Below, in pieces: positions 50,923 to 58,168 of a stretch of 64,000 nucleotides of DNA (position 1 is the first letter of the stretch; every line of letters begins with the position of its first letter). The stretch lies in NCBI GenBank assembly GCA_963630635.1, contig CAVGOA010000001.1:1-64000 (forward strand). Direction: 5' to 3'. Position numbers and translations under genes: made by a program. The DNA comes from Paratractidigestivibacter sp963630635. Its GTDB lineage: Bacteria > Actinomycetota > Coriobacteriia > Coriobacteriales > Atopobiaceae. The notes under the pieces were generated by a model. That model saw nothing but the letters and a program-made list of their open reading frames with translations, was not told the origin of the DNA and did not search any database.

Positions 50923-51246
50923 NNNNNNNNNNNNNNNNNNNNNNNNNNNNNNNNNNNNNNNNNNNNNNNNNNNNNNNNNNNNNNNNNNNNNNNNNNNNNN
51001 NNNNNNNNNNNNNNNNNNNNNNNNNNNNNNNNNNNNNNNNNNNNNNNNNNNNNNNNNNNNNNNNNNNNNNNNNNNNNNNNNNNNNNNNNNNNNNNNNNNN
51101 NNNNNNNNNNNNNNNNNNNNNNNNNNNNNNNNNNNNNNNNNNNNNNNNNNNNNNNNNNNNNNNNNNNNNNNNNNNNNNNNNNNNNNNNNNNNNNNNNNNN
51201 NNNNNNNNNNNNNNNNNNNNNNNNNNNNNNNNNNNNNNNNNNNNNN
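50923..51246. other. Run of 324 N
   Basis: Unknown bases that contain the ends of two converging genes, the glycosyltransferase (plus) and maf (minus). Open frames that cross it are artefacts. Confidence 0.99.
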
Positions 51247-51657
51247 GGGCCAGAACTCCACGTCGCAGGTCTCGACAAAAGAGCGGGTTGCGGCGGCGCG
51301 TCCCTCGCGGTCAAGCGCCATGACGCAGCAACCGGTGGACACGTGGTGCGTTTTGCCCGAAAGGTCGCACAGCATACGGCGGGCGTCGTCTGCGTCAGCA
51401 GGCTTTCCCAGCGCGACCCCGTCATGCCACACGATGGTGTCTGCGGCAACGAGAAGACCATCTGCGTCTGTGACCTTCTCGGCTGCTGCACGTACCCGCG
51501 AGGCCTCGGCCTTCTCGCATGCTAAGCGCCCCACAAGCTCTACGGGAGACTCGTCCAGCAGGGGAGACTCGTCGATATCTGCGGGTAGGACGGTTAGCTC
51601 ATAGCCAAGCTCTTCCAGCAGCTGACGCCTTCTGGGGGACTGCGATGCCAAGATCAT
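51247..51657 (-). CDS. maf: Maf-family nucleotide pyrophosphatase (3' end in N run)
   Basis: The first 137 residues of a Maf protein, which hydrolyses non-canonical nucleoside triphosphates. L-A-S-Q-S-P-R-R-R-Q-L-L at the start is the hallmark, followed by E-K-A-E-A-S-R near residue 48, A-A-D-T-I-V near residue 70 and L-G-K-P-A-D near residue 82. The gene lies 24 bases downstream of the hybrid kinase gene and is probably co-transcribed with it. Confidence 0.93.
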
Positions 51658-51681
51658 CTGGTGCCTTCTTTTGTGGTTGCG

Positions 51682-53817
51682 TTAACGGCGGTGCCTGCTA
51701 ATGGTATCAATAAGCTTCTTGGCATCCAACGGCTTTGAGACATGGTCGTCCATACCTGCCTGTCTACTGGCCTCGACATCGTCCGAGAAGGCGTTGGCAG
51801 TGACGGCGATGATAGGGATGTGCCCGGCATCCGGGCGCTCAAGCCGGCGAATTGCGCTCGCGGCCTCGATGCCGTTCATGACCGGCATCATGACGTCCAT
51901 CAAGATCATCTCGTAGTAGCCGGTGGGTGACGCGTCAAAGCGTTCAAGCGCCTCCTGCCCGTTGGCCGCTGTCTCCACCCGGATTCCCTGTTGCTCGAGC
52001 ATAAAGGTCGCGACTTCGCGGTTTAAGTCATTGTCCTCGGCGAGAAGAACCCTCATTCCGCGCAGGTCGCATGCCTTCTCGTCTTTCTGCTCAAGCTTGC
52101 TTGTCGCAATATCGCTGGCGACCATGAAGGGAAGATCGATCGTAAAGGTGCTGCCTTGGCCCTTTGTGCTCTTGAGGCCGATTTTGCCGCCCATGTGCTC
52201 CACGATCTCACGCGAGATGGCAAGGCCAAGGCCTGTTCCCTGATAGCTTGCGCGGGCGCCGTTGTTTTCTTGTGCAAAGGCCTCAAAGGCATGCTTTTGG
52301 AACTCTCGGCTCATGCCAATGCCGTCGTCGATGCAAACAAAGCGCAGCGTGACGCGGCCGTCCTTCTCTGCAGCCTCTGTGCACTCAAGGCGCGCGTGGC
52401 CGCCTGCATTGTTGTACTTGATGGCGTTGCTCGTCACGTTTTGCAGAACCTGACGCACGTGCACCGGGCTTCCCACCAACATGCGGTGACGCACGTTGGT
52501 GCTTACCGTGAGCTCGATTCCCCGCTCGTCTGCCTGGACGCGCAGCATGTCAACCACTGAGTCAACCATTTTCACAACCTCAAAGACCCTGTTTTCAAAT
52601 GTCATTTGGCCGCTCTCGAGTTTGTTCATGTCAAGCGCACTGTTGACAAGGTCCAGCAAAAAGCTCGACGCCTCCCATATTTTGGCACGGCACTCTGCCT
52701 GCTTTTGCATGTCGTCTGCGTAGTGGTCGCCTATGGCCAGCATGCCCCGGATGCCGTTGATGGGGGTGCGAACATCGTGGCTCATGCGGCGCAAGAAGTC
52801 GGTCTTAGCCATGTTGGCGCGCTCGAGGCTCTCCAAGTACTTGTGCTCGCGGCGCAGCTTGGAGTTCTCGATGGCGATATAGACCGCAAGTACAGCCAGA
52901 GCAAAAAGGACGCATACGAAGCCTATGGCGATGAGCTGGGCGTTTCTCTCGCTAAAGACACGGCTCTGCGAGAACCAAACGTAGACATCGTAACCATTGG
53001 ATGTGGTCTTGAGGGCATAGCACGCGCTGCCTTGGTAGGTGCCCTTTAGCAGGTTGTCGTAGGTCTGGCTGGAATCCAGCAGAAGGTCGGACTCAAAGGC
53101 CTCACGCGAGGTTCCGATGAGCGCGTTGCTGTTCGAGGCCAAGACCTTATCGTCACTGACCACGGCAATGATGCCGTCCATGCCAATGGAGTACTGGTCA
53201 AACATTGCGGTGAACATAGACTGCGTGCTGTTGACGTCGCCGATCTCGACGCGGTTGACGCCCACGATGATGCCGCCCTCAAGGGAGGATGAGGCAAAAG
53301 CGACGTAGTCGTAGGTGGCGCCATCGACATCAACGCGGGCCAGGTAGCTCTTTTGTTGGCTCTGGACCAGGCTCGTGATGAATTCGCTGTTCTCGGCGAT
53401 CTTGGCTTCGATGATTGCGGCGGTGCTCGAGTCGCCGTAGGACACGTTGAGGTTGCCGTTGCTGTCAAGAAGGAAGACGGCGTCGATGTTCATCTCGTCA
53501 AGGTAGGCCTCAATGCCCTCGCGGTTGGCGCTGGTCGCCACGTCGTAGCGACTCTCCAGCTCTGTGGTCTTCTCCCACAAAGACGTGATCGAGCGCGCGG
53601 TGGCGTTAGAGCTGTTTTCCTCGTGCCGGGCCACGCTTTGACGGGCAAAGGCGATGGCGCTTTGCGCGGCCTGCGACGCGCGCTCGATGGCCTTATCGGT
53701 GAGATAGGCGTTGGAGGCAAAGAGCACGGCGGCGCCCAAAATCAGGCACGCGGCGAGAAGAGCGGCCTTCCTGTGCCAAGGCCTGGCGCTCTTTAAGGCC
53801 GATTTGAAGTTAGTCAT
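51682..53817 (-). CDS. Hybrid sensor histidine kinase with receiver domain
   Basis: A 711-residue membrane kinase. Membrane segments at about 18-38 and 293-315 flank a 250-residue extracellular sensor, probably a Cache-type domain. HisKA carries H347 (F-L-R-R-M-S-H-D-V-R-T-P), then an HATPase domain with T-S-N-A-I-K-Y-N, D-D-G-I-G-M and G-T-G-L-G-L-A-I. A C-terminal receiver (about 590-711) has L-A-E-D-N and L-M-D-V-M-M-P with the phospho-Asp. No separate output regulator is nearby. Its start overlaps the end of the solute-binding protein gene by 8 bases, so the two are translated together, and the binding protein may present a ligand to the sensor. Confidence 0.93.
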   Translation of the reverse strand: MTNFKSALKSARPWHRKAALLAACLILGAAVLFASNAYLTDKAIERASQAAQSAIAFARQSVARHEENSSNATARSITSLWEKTTELESRYDVATSANREGIEAYLDEMNIDAVFLLDSNGNLNVSYGDSSTAAIIEAKIAENSEFITSLVQSQQKSYLARVDVDGATYDYVAFASSSLEGGIIVGVNRVEIGDVNSTQSMFTAMFDQYSIGMDGIIAVVSDDKVLASNSNALIGTSREAFESDLLLDSSQTYDNLLKGTYQGSACYALKTTSNGYDVYVWFSQSRVFSERNAQLIAIGFVCVLFALAVLAVYIAIENSKLRREHKYLESLERANMAKTDFLRRMSHDVRTPINGIRGMLAIGDHYADDMQKQAECRAKIWEASSFLLDLVNSALDMNKLESGQMTFENRVFEVVKMVDSVVDMLRVQADERGIELTVSTNVRHRMLVGSPVHVRQVLQNVTSNAIKYNNAGGHARLECTEAAEKDGRVTLRFVCIDDGIGMSREFQKHAFEAFAQENNGARASYQGTGLGLAISREIVEHMGGKIGLKSTKGQGSTFTIDLPFMVASDIATSKLEQKDEKACDLRGMRVLLAEDNDLNREVATFMLEQQGIRVETAANGQEALERFDASPTGYYEMILMDVMMPVMNGIEAASAIRRLERPDAGHIPIIAVTANAFSDDVEASRQAGMDDHVSKPLDAKKLIDTISRHRR

Positions 53818-54679
53818 TGTCCAGGCCCTCCAGCAGCTCGGTATCGAGGCCGTACTTTTGGGCGATTCGCGCAGAGGTCCCGTTGGCGTTGAGCTTCTTT
53901 AGGGTGTCGCTAAGGTCGCTCACCAGCTGCGCGTTGGCGTAGTCCTTGTGGAAGGCGACGCCAATCTGGGTATCGTAGAAGCCTTCGGGGAGAAGAGCCA
54001 AAGTGCCCCCCGAGTCCTTGACCAGGGCGCTTGCGGGTCCTACGTGGGTGCTCACGGCGTCGACATAACCAAGGCGCAGCGCCGAGAAGGTCTCTTTGGC
54101 GGTTGTGTACGTTAAGACGCTAGAGGGTGCCGGAACCACGCTGCCTGCGTGTATTGTCCAGGCCTCCTCACTCTTGGTGGTTGCTTCGACGCCTATGCGG
54201 TGGCCTTCAAGCTGGGACAGCGAGGTGATTTCGCTGCCTGTGCGAACGACGGCGGCCTGGTGGCTCTTCATGTATGGGCCGGCCCACAGGTACTTGTCCT
54301 CGCGGCCCGTCATGCTGTAGCACGACCAGATGCAATCGATATCGCCGGATTCCAGAAGCTCGTCTTTCTTCTCCCAAGAGATGTCAACGAACTCGGGTTT
54401 GTAGCCCAGTTCTTCGAAAGAAGCCACGGCCAGTTCGTAGTCAAAACCGGTGATCTGGCCGTTGTCGTCGTAGTAGGTGTAGGGCTCGTAGATATCAATG
54501 CCTACTTTGATCGTAGGCTTGTTGGTCGTGGGGGTCGAAGCCAGCCTGTTGTTAAGCAAGCCACAGCCTGCAATGAGAAGGGCCGCGACCGTGGTGCAGA
54601 GAAGGCCCAACAGGGTCTTGCGGCCGCGCCGGGATGTCCTGGTGCCCAAACTGTTTCCGCGTTGTATATCTCTGCTCAT
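53810..54679 (-). CDS. Family 3 solute-binding lipoprotein linked to the kinase
   Basis: A 289-residue lipoprotein (lipobox L-I-A-G-C near residue 38) with a periplasmic amino-acid-binding fold. I-K-V-G-I-D-I-Y-E-P-Y-T-Y near residue 57 and G-Q-I-T-G-F-D-Y-E-L-A near residue 73 are the family 3 start, and G-V-E-A-T-T-K-S-E-E near residue 163 follows. No permease or ATPase adjoins it; the partner gene is a sensor kinase. It therefore more likely feeds signalling than transport, as in BvgS- or ArtI-type systems. The ATG at 54679 (AAGGTCT upstream) is preferred over one 21 codons upstream. Confidence 0.88.
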   Translation of the reverse strand: MSRDIQRGNSLGTRTSRRGRKTLLGLLCTTVAALLIAGCGLLNNRLASTPTTNKPTIKVGIDIYEPYTYYDDNGQITGFDYELAVASFEELGYKPEFVDISWEKKDELLESGDIDCIWSCYSMTGREDKYLWAGPYMKSHQAAVVRTGSEITSLSQLEGHRIGVEATTKSEEAWTIHAGSVVPAPSSVLTYTTAKETFSALRLGYVDAVSTHVGPASALVKDSGGTLALLPEGFYDTQIGVAFHKDYANAQLVSDLSDTLKKLNANGTSARIAQKYGLDTELLEGLDND

Positions 54680-54721
54680 AGACCTTGTTCTCTCGCGAGC
54701 TGCCTCTATAAACTGAAGGGC

Positions 54722-54779
54722 AAGAGAAAAGCCGTCCGGCACATGCCGGACCCAAGGCGCGCAGGCGCAATGTTGCGCC
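54722..54779 (-). terminator. Candidate attenuator behind the c-di-GMP riboswitch
   Basis: On the minus strand two perfect hairpins follow the aptamer: GGCGCAA/TTGCGCC (54764-54779) and GTCCGGC/GCCGGAC (54734-54751), the second followed by GGCTTTTCTCTT. This looks like an intrinsic terminator in the leader. GCCGG in the 3' part of the aptamer can pair with CCGGC in the terminator arm, allowing mutually exclusive folds. Confidence 0.6.
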
Positions 54780-54813
54780 CGGCGAGCACAGAGAACACCT
54801 TATGGGTAAAGGT

Positions 54814-54890
54814 GGCAACCGGCTGTCATAGTCCCTTTTGGAACCTTAGACCCATTGGCTTTGCGTCGCCGCCTTTCGACGGCTTTGCCC
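54814..54890 (-). ncRNA. Cyclic di-GMP-I (GEMM) riboswitch
   Basis: Read on the minus strand, 54890 to 54814 shows the GEMM-I layout. It begins GGGCAAAGCC, then a six-pair hairpin capped by a GAAA tetraloop (GCCGTC-GAAA-GGCGGC). Next comes the invariant GACGCAAAGCC, then GGGTCTAAGG and CTATGACAGCC, which form the tetraloop-receptor stem, and finally GGTTGCC closing P1 against GGCAA. These elements match the consensus class that binds c-di-GMP. It stands between a promoter and the solute-binding protein gene, with a terminator-like hairpin in between, so it should control the binding-protein and kinase operon at the level of transcription. Confidence 0.88.
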
Positions 54891-54907
54891 TTTGTTTTCA
54901 ATAGAGT

Positions 54908-54937
54908 ATCGTCCCAGATAATGATGTGTTTTGTCAA
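54908..54937 (-). promoter_or_regulatory. Predicted promoter of the riboswitch-controlled operon
   Basis: On the minus strand a perfect TTGACA (complement of 54932-54937) is followed after 18 bases by GACGAT (54908-54913). It would start the transcript about ten bases before the riboswitch aptamer. Confidence 0.5.
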
Positions 54938-54992
54938 CTTTGGGGCGCGGTATTTACGCAGCTTGAGCGTATTGCATGGAGAGGGGACCGCC

Positions 54993-55838
54993 ATGAGCGG
55001 CAAACAGGTTGAAAACGGCCACCAGAAGACGCGTGCGGCCGAGGTGGCGCATAAGGTTTGGGGCGGCGTCGTGGTTACGTGGGCGCTGGCAGCTCTTCTT
55101 GTCAAGGCGTCGGGCCAGGTGCTGCACGCGACCGTCGAAAAGCCGTTTAACGCGATGCTGAGCAGTGCGCTGGGGTCGTTGGGCTTGAGCGACGCCGTGA
55201 TTTCTCGCTTGTGCGCCTACGGGTTCTTCATTGGCCTGTTGGCGATTTTGATTGTGCTGTTCCTAGCGATAAAACCGGCACGCGCCTACCTGCGCCCCCT
55301 TGGCAACGAACCCAGTGGCAACAAGGCTCCGCAGGTTGCTTGTGGCGTGGCGATTGGTCTGTGTGCCTATGCCGCGTGCGCCGCGCTTGCCCATGTCTTT
55401 GGCGGCGCGACCCTTGGGCTGGCCCAGGTCTCGATTCATGGAGCCGTGGTCTACGCGCTTCTTGTGCTTGTCCAGGCCACCTACGAGCAAGAAGTGAGCT
55501 TTGGCTTTGTCTATCGACGTGTTGCTGCCCGTTATGGCGAGAAGGTCGCTGTTGTGGCCTCGGCCGCGCTTTTCTCGCTGCTTAACCTTATGAACCCCGG
55601 GATTTTGCCGGTGGAGCTTCTCGCTATCTTTGTGCAGGGCTTGTTCTTTGCGCTGCTGGTGTGGCGCCTGGATTCGCCCTGGATGGCTATCGCGGCCTAC
55701 GCCGGCTGGACCTTTGCTCAGGACGTCTTGCTGAGCGTGGGGGAGACCACGCCTGTCTGCACCGTGATGATTCCTGTCTTCGCTTTGCTATGCGTCGTGG
55801 TTGTTGCCGCAACAAAAAGCCGGGCAACGGAAGCCTAA
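54993..55838 (+). CDS. CPBP-like intramembrane protein with altered active-site motifs
   Basis: A 281-residue membrane protein with seven or eight predicted helices, starting at ATG 54993 after GAGAGGGG. The helix near residue 167 reads T-Y-E-Q-E-V-S-F-G-F-V-Y-R-R and resembles the E-E-x-x-F-R-G motif of CPBP (Abi) family proteases, but the second Glu-Arg pattern is not intact. A later S-L-L-N-L-M-N-P-G segment sits where H-x-x-x-N is expected. It could be an inactive relative. It is divergent from the riboswitch operon. A hairpin (CCGGGCAA/TTGCCCGG, 55820-55853) spans its stop codon. Confidence 0.65.
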   Translation: MSGKQVENGHQKTRAAEVAHKVWGGVVVTWALAALLVKASGQVLHATVEKPFNAMLSSALGSLGLSDAVISRLCAYGFFIGLLAILIVLFLAIKPARAYLRPLGNEPSGNKAPQVACGVAIGLCAYAACAALAHVFGGATLGLAQVSIHGAVVYALLVLVQATYEQEVSFGFVYRRVAARYGEKVAVVASAALFSLLNLMNPGILPVELLAIFVQGLFFALLVWRLDSPWMAIAAYAGWTFAQDVLLSVGETTPVCTVMIPVFALLCVVVVAATKSRATEA

Positions 55839-55883
55839 GGCTCCATTGCCCGGAGTTGGAAGTTCTTCTCGCCAAATTTTGGC

Positions 55884-56516
55884 TTAGAGCGACGCGGCCT
55901 TGAGTTCTTCCTCGGTGCCGTTCCAAGGGACGTATGACGACTCGTCGAAGCGCTTATTGCAGGGATCGCAGTACCAGCCAAACCATCCAGAGTGTGTTGG
56001 CTTGCCACAGTTAGGGCAGGGACGATAGCGGATTCCGTTGGCCTCGACTATTCCGATTCTTTGACCCTTGGAGTTGCTAATGTACCTGCGCAGGTCGCCC
56101 AGGCNNNNNNNNNNNNNNNNNNNNNNNNNNNNNNNNNNNNNNNNNNNNNNNNNNNNNNNNNNNNNNNNNNNNNNNNNNNNNNNNNNNNNNNNNNNNNNNN
56201 NNNNNNNNNNNNNNNNNNNNNNNNNNNNNNNNNNNNNNNNNNNNNNNNNNNNNNNNNNNNNNNNNNNNNNNNNNNNNNNNNNNNNNNNNNNNNNNNNNNN
56301 NNNNNNNNNNNNNNNNNNNNNNNNNNNNNNGTGCATCGGCCTGCCGCATTTATCGCAGGGGACGTAGTGTATGCCCTTACCTTTGTTGTGGTAGTAGCCG
56401 ACAAGCTGGTTCTTCCTGTTGAGAATATCGGATTCGCGGATGCCGGAAATAATGTGTTCCCCGCCATTTGCTTGGTCAAGGTGCTCCTCGTTGAGCTCGA
56501 ACTTCTCTTCTGGCAT
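55884..56516 (-). CDS. Double-glycine leader protein with repeated zinc-ribbon modules
   Basis: A protein of about 210 residues with 226 N (56105-56330) inside and the frame kept. Residues 1-19 (ending L-D-Q-A-N-G-G) look like the leaders of the small peptides at 2100 and 2480: acidic, E-E-K near the start, E-L-N-E-E-H-L, then Gly-Gly. The rest has at least two related modules: N-R-K-N-Q-L-V-G...Y-V-P-C-D-K-C-G-R-P near residues 32-60, and N-S-K-G-Q-R-I-G...Y-R-P-C-P-N-C-G-K-P, followed by W-Y-C-D-P-C-N. The paired C-x-x-C motifs suggest zinc binding. The start has AAAGGAG upstream. I do not know a named family. Confidence 0.65.
   Translation of the reverse strand: MPEEKFELNEEHLDQANGGEHIISGIRESDILNRKNQLVGYYHNKGKGIHYVPCDKCGRPMHXXXXXXXXXXXXXXXXXXXXXXXXXXXXXXXXXXXXXXXXXXXXXXXXXXXXXXXXXXXXXXXXXXXXXXXXXXXXLGDLRRYISNSKGQRIGIVEANGIRYRPCPNCGKPTHSGWFGWYCDPCNKRFDESSYVPWNGTEEELKAASL
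56105..56330. other. Run of 226 N
   Basis: Unknown bases inside the double-glycine zinc-ribbon gene, probably hiding part of the first or a further module. Confidence 0.99.
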
Positions 56517-56646
56517 GGTCGACTCCTTTCGGGCATGTTGGTTGTTATTAATGCTAGCACGATAAGCGGCCGCGACATTTGATGAAAGGCCTGGTCAACA
56601 CGTTGTCGATTTAGCGAGAAGCGCGGATGGCGGGAAACGTGGGCAA

Positions 56647-56679
56647 CAAAAAAGGGTGCCGCGCGAACGCGACACCCTT
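56647..56679 (-). terminator. Rho-independent terminator after the ferredoxin gene
   Basis: On the minus strand AAGGGTG / CACCCTT with an inner CGCG/CGCG stem and a TTCG loop is followed by TTTTTT. Confidence 0.9.
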
Positions 56680-56704
56680 GAGCTCTCTATGTGAGAGATA
56701 TGTG

Positions 56705-56890
56705 CTACTCGACCTCGATAGCAGAGACGGGGCAGTTGTCAGCGGCCTCCTGAGCGGCGTCCTCGGCCTCCTCGGGAACCTCGTCAACAGTGGCCTCAGC
56801 AACGCCGTCGTCGTTGATGGCAAAGACGTCGGGGCAGGTGCCCTCGCACATACCGCAGCCGATGCAATCCTCGTTAACAGTTGCCTTCAT
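56705..56890 (-). CDS. Small [4Fe-4S] ferredoxin
   Basis: A 61-residue single-cluster ferredoxin. C-I-G-C-G-M-C-E-G-T-C-P near residues 9-20 and N-C-P-V near residue 53 supply the cysteines; the second half is acidic (Glu/Asp rich), as in Thermotoga- or Desulfovibrio-type monocluster ferredoxins. The ATG at 56890 is chosen because the sequence upstream (in frame to 56926) is not ferredoxin-like and GAGAGGA lies before 56890. A single-gene unit with its own terminator. Confidence 0.93.
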   Translation of the reverse strand: MKATVNEDCIGCGMCEGTCPDVFAINDDGVAEATVDEVPEEAEDAAQEAADNCPVSAIEVE

Positions 56891-57076
56891 GGGAAATCCT
56901 CTCTCTTGCCTGGGTCCCTTACCCAAGTTTCATACTGTTTGTACCTTGTTTTGCCGTGACGCGCAACAAGTTTTAGAGAATAGCCCAAAAAGATTCTGGT
57001 GGCGTGACCTGGTGTTTATTCCTAGTAGTTAACCGACATTAACTTAAGGACTTTATACAGCGAGAAGACCTGCGGG

Positions 57077-58168
57077 TTACTCGTTAACGATAACGGTCGC
57101 GATGTTGGTTTGGGCCTCGTAGGCGTACCGGATCTCTTTTGCCGCGTGATTTGCCAGGCGCGCAGAGAGCTCGTCCATGGACACAAGAGGGTTCACCGAC
57201 GGACCGCCCCAGCTTACGCGAATCTCGCATGACTCGTATTTCTCGGAGTGCTCAAGCGAGAAGGTCACTTGTGTATCGCAGGATAACTCGGGCATGATGG
57301 TCTGCAGGCAGACCTCCTCGATGACCGTCTCGATGCGGTTCACGTAGGCGGGGGCGAGCATCTTCTTGAGGCTAAACTCGCGCAGATTGGTCAGAAGGCC
57401 AAGGTAGTCGAAGGTACCTACGGTGAAGGTCTTCTTGATGCCGTTAAGTTGATTGATGAAGCGGCGGGTCAGCTCGCGCTCGGGGTGGTCAAAGACCTGC
57501 TCTGGCGTGCCGTCTTCGTAAATAACGCCCTGGTCAATGTACCAGACACGGTTAGAGACATTTTTGGCAAAACGCATCTCGTGGGTCACGATGAGCATGG
57601 TCATGCCGTCTTGCGCCAAGCGCTTGATGACGGCCAGGACCTCGCCCACCATGGTGGGGTCAAGTGCGCTTGTGGGCTCATCGAATAGGATGACCTCGGG
57701 CTCCATGGCAAGGGTGCGCGCAATGGCCACACGTTGCTTTTGCCCGCCCGAAAGCTCGCCGGGCATGCTGTCTTTCTTCTCGGCCAAGCCTACGGCGCGC
57801 AGGAGCTTCATCGCTCGCTCGCGGGCCTCGTCGCGCGAGAGCCCCAGGGCCTTTACCGGCGCGTACATGATGTTCTCGACAACGCTCATGTGGTTGTAGA
57901 GATTGAAGGATTGGAACACCATGCCCATCTTGCGGCGCACGAGCGAAAGGTCGCAGCCTGCGGCGCCCAGGTCTTCTCCGTCAAAGATCACGGTGCCGCT
58001 CGTAGGCTCTTCTAGCCTGTTGAGACAACGCAAAAGGGTGGACTTGCCGGTGCCGGATGGTCCGATGATAGAGATGACGTCGCCCTTCTCGATAACAGCA
58101 TTGATGTCTTTGATGGGCGTTGCGTTGCCAAAGGACTTGGACAGATGCCGGATTTCCATCAGGCTCAT
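57077..58168 (-). CDS. Polar amino acid ABC transporter ATPase with C-terminal extra domain
   Basis: Residues 1-245 are a GlnQ/HisP-type ATPase: Walker A G-P-S-G-T-G-K-S-T near residue 36, signature L-S-G-G-Q-K-Q-R near residue 140, Walker B V-I-L-F-D-E-P-T near residue 160. A further 115 residues form an additional domain with V-E-S-C-E-I-R-V-x-W-type beta strands and M-D-E-L-S-A-R-L-A-N-H; I do not recognise it, though its strand pattern recalls a nucleotide-binding or regulatory fold. The ATG overlaps the stop of the permease gene. It is the last gene of the minus-strand run. Confidence 0.88.
   Translation of the reverse strand: MSLMEIRHLSKSFGNATPIKDINAVIEKGDVISIIGPSGTGKSTLLRCLNRLEEPTSGTVIFDGEDLGAAGCDLSLVRRKMGMVFQSFNLYNHMSVVENIMYAPVKALGLSRDEARERAMKLLRAVGLAEKKDSMPGELSGGQKQRVAIARTLAMEPEVILFDEPTSALDPTMVGEVLAVIKRLAQDGMTMLIVTHEMRFAKNVSNRVWYIDQGVIYEDGTPEQVFDHPERELTRRFINQLNGIKKTFTVGTFDYLGLLTNLREFSLKKMLAPAYVNRIETVIEEVCLQTIMPELSCDTQVTFSLEHSEKYESCEIRVSWGGPSVNPLVSMDELSARLANHAAKEIRYAYEAQTNIATVIVNE

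Noticed and set aside
49912..51657. Open frames on both strands that cross the N run at 50923-51246
   Set aside because: They join the glycosyltransferase region with the antisense of maf, or the reverse. The two real genes converge and both end inside the unknown bases.
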